Source: CAZPMO01 sp964587515 (GTDB lineage Bacteria > Pseudomonadota > Alphaproteobacteria > MPNO01). Taken from it: DNA of 55,474 bases. The notes under the pieces are model-generated. The model saw nothing but the letters and a program-made list of their open reading frames with translations. It had not been told where the DNA came from and did no database searches. Positions 54,185-55,474 of this stretch are shown one piece after another; within the stretch, counting starts at the first letter, position 1, and each line of letters starts with the position of its first letter. Location of the stretch: the NCBI GenBank assembly GCA_964587515.1, contig CAZPMO010000007.1:1-55474 (forward strand), read 5' to 3'. Position numbers and translations under genes: made by a program.

Positions 54185-54607
54185 CTATTCCGCCGGCGTC
54201 TGTTCGCGGTTGTTGCGGATAACGACCTCGCCGTCGGGATATTTGTCGCGGAGTTCCTTGCGGGTCACGTAGTCGATGATCTTGGTTTCGTCCTGATGGC
54301 CGGAGCGGTTGCCCATCATGATCATCGCGCCTTCACCGGTGTTTTCGAGCTGGTAGAACGAGCCGCCGGTGATCAGCGCCGCCATGCCGGGATCGAGCAC
54401 CTCCTTGCCGCCGTCGGGAAAATGCATGGTGCATTGGCCCTCGAAGCAGATGAAGGTCTGGTCCTGGTTGTGGCAGTGCATTTCGTCGTGATCACCGGGG
54501 TTCGGATAGTAATGCACCCAGGCGTGCATCTTGCGGGTGGTCATGACCTTGGTGCGTTTCTTTTCCTGCTTCCCAAGTTCGACGACGTTGATGATCTCGA
54601 TGGCCAT
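54185..54607 (-). CDS. Single-domain cupin protein
   Basis: The 140-residue protein folds as one cupin barrel: NPGDHDEMHCHNQDQTFICF carries the metal-binding histidines and glutamine of motif 1, and PGMAALITGGSFYQLENTGE forms motif 2. No catalytic function can be read. AAGGA lies 8 bp before its ATG. The BNR-repeat gene ends 11 bp upstream on the same strand, so both are probably co-transcribed. The 125 bp between its end and the third lipoprotein gene show nothing notable. Confidence 0.85.
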   Translation of the reverse strand: MAIEIINVVELGKQEKKRTKVMTTRKMHAWVHYYPNPGDHDEMHCHNQDQTFICFEGQCTMHFPDGGKEVLDPGMAALITGGSFYQLENTGEGAMIMMGNRSGHQDETKIIDYVTRKELRDKYPDGEVVIRNNREQTPAE

Positions 54608-54618
54608 GAATTATTCCT

Positions 54619-55474
54619 TCAGATTCCCGTGATTTCCACGCCGCGTTCGGCGGCGCCTTTGCGGCGTATTTCCTCGGACAGAAACGGCAGATGGTGGTCG
54701 TCCTTGGAAATGGGCGGCACCTGGTCGGTGATGCGCTCCCACGATGCGCCGCGATCCTCGCTGACATAAATCTCGCCGGTCGCGGACCCGACGATCAGCA
54801 TCATGCCGCCGTCCCACAGATGCTGGGTCATCGCCTGGAACGACCCGACGATGGGCTTGGGCATGCCGTGATCAAGCTCGAGCCAGGTTCTGCCTTCATC
54901 GGTGCTGCGCATGACGCAGGAATCGGCGAACCCGTTTGCGTACCAGTCGGGCGGGTTCAGCGGCGAGCCGCCCATATAGACGGTGCGGTCGTCCGACGGG
55001 TCGGTGAAGACGAAATCGGGATAGCCGACCCGGTCGCCGCGCCGCGACAGCCGGTCGTATGTCGCGCCGCCGTCGGCGCTGCGATAAACGCCCACGCCGG
55101 TCGCCAGATACAGAATATCGGGCTCGTCCGGCTTGATGACCATCCGGTGCGGGTCGCGATAGTTCTCATCGGAGGGATGGGCGTAGGCGATCAGGTCGGT
55201 CCAGGTGGCGCCGTCATCGAACGATTTCAGAAACGCCCCCTGCTCGACCAGCACATAGAGCGTCTCGGGCTCGGTGGGGTGGAAGACCACTTGCTTCACG
55301 TGCGGGATGTGCGGCGGCGGCGGGAAGGTCCACTTGTCGGTATCGGCCACGTCGCGGATGGAGGTGATCTCGGTCCAGCTTTCGCCGAGATCGTCGCTGC
55401 GATAAAGCGCGGCGGGCGAGGCGCCGGTGAACAGCGTCACCTTATCGCCAACTCGCCGCGCCGCCAGCGTATAG
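54619..55474 (-). CDS. BNR/sortilin-like beta-propeller protein, N-terminus cut by window edge
   Basis: At least 285 residues are open to the window end. They contain repeated Asp-box (BNR) motifs: YRSDDLGESWTEI, LKSFDDGATWTDL, YRSADGGATYDRL, MRSTDEGRTWLEL and YVSEDRGASWERI, one per propeller blade. Such proteins are photosystem-stability-factor/sialidase-like propellers. In metagenomic alphaproteobacteria they often sit beside small cupins in catabolic clusters. The function is unknown. The true start lies beyond 55474. Confidence 0.88.
   Translation of the reverse strand, partial: YTLAARRVGDKVTLFTGASPAALYRSDDLGESWTEITSIRDVADTDKWTFPPPPHIPHVKQVVFHPTEPETLYVLVEQGAFLKSFDDGATWTDLIAYAHPSDENYRDPHRMVIKPDEPDILYLATGVGVYRSADGGATYDRLSRRGDRVGYPDFVFTDPSDDRTVYMGGSPLNPPDWYANGFADSCVMRSTDEGRTWLELDHGMPKPIVGSFQAMTQHLWDGGMMLIVGSATGEIYVSEDRGASWERITDQVPPISKDDHHLPFLSEEIRRKGAAERGVEITGI

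Overview
The window looks like a draft or metagenome-assembled contig from a GC-rich alphaproteobacterium, most likely of the Rhodospirillales type. Evidence for this is a MipZ division ATPase, a CpdR-like regulator, a PhaR polyhydroxybutyrate regulator, a bacterial ELM1-family protein, an MJ0042/DUF3426 protein beside hpt and ftsEX, a B12-dependent (class II) ribonucleotide reductase, and an sdhCDAB operon. Three runs of N (25833-25853, 48045-48054, 48454-48463) are assembly gaps. No rRNA, tRNA, CRISPR array or transposase was seen.

Layout. 0.1-4 kb: carB and greA. 4-7 kb: a frameshifted MFS transporter, an Lrp-type regulator with a strong palindromic site upstream, and an amidohydrolase. 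7-14.5 kb: a membrane protein with a bL12-like tail, an SDR/ELM1 pair, a 2OG-Fe(II) oxygenase with a large unrecognised beta-rich partner, and trxB-lysR. 14.5-14.7 kb: a hairpin-rich candidate small RNA with a textbook terminator. 14.9-20.2 kb: a PhyH dioxygenase, YtoQ, mipZ, a ParA/SPOR pair (the ParA gene carries an in-frame amber codon) and cpdR. 20.3-24.9 kb: hpt, an MJ0042 protein, ftsEX, a YdcF-type protein and plsC. 25-28.5 kb: nrdJ interrupted by a 375-residue LAGLIDADG intein at the radical cysteine. 29-35 kb: a PAS-GGDEF-EAL protein, phaR/phaA, pdxY and a CitE-like lyase. 34.9-35.4 kb: a block without credible protein coding, behind a near-consensus promoter and full of hairpins. 35.6-39.5 kb: sdhCDAB, split between sdhA and sdhB by a palindromic repeat and an orphan YgiT-type zinc-finger gene. 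39.5-46.4 kb: genes for aromatic or ring-compound breakdown (gentisate dioxygenase-like, MFS, UbiD, Rieske oxygenase, NIPSNAP), then apt. 47-51.5 kb: a TAXI-TRAP importer whose permease is fused to a C-terminal formylglycine-generating-enzyme-like domain. 51.6-55.5 kb: an M48/PDZ lipoprotein protease, a three-gene lipoprotein paralogue operon whose third member has an in-frame TGA, a cupin, and a BNR-repeat protein cut by the window edge.

How the genes fit together. The central part joins division-site placement (MipZ), envelope and divisome functions (SPOR, FtsEX, YdcF, PlsC) and cell-cycle signalling (CpdR). The right part joins the TCA cycle (sdh) with ring-compound catabolism and organic-acid uptake (TAXI-TRAP). 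The strongest leads for something undescribed are the structured noncoding block at 34.9-35.4 kb, the TRAP-FGE fusion, the small RNA at 14.6 kb, the 2OG oxygenase with its 636-residue partner, and the two genes with single in-frame stop codons.
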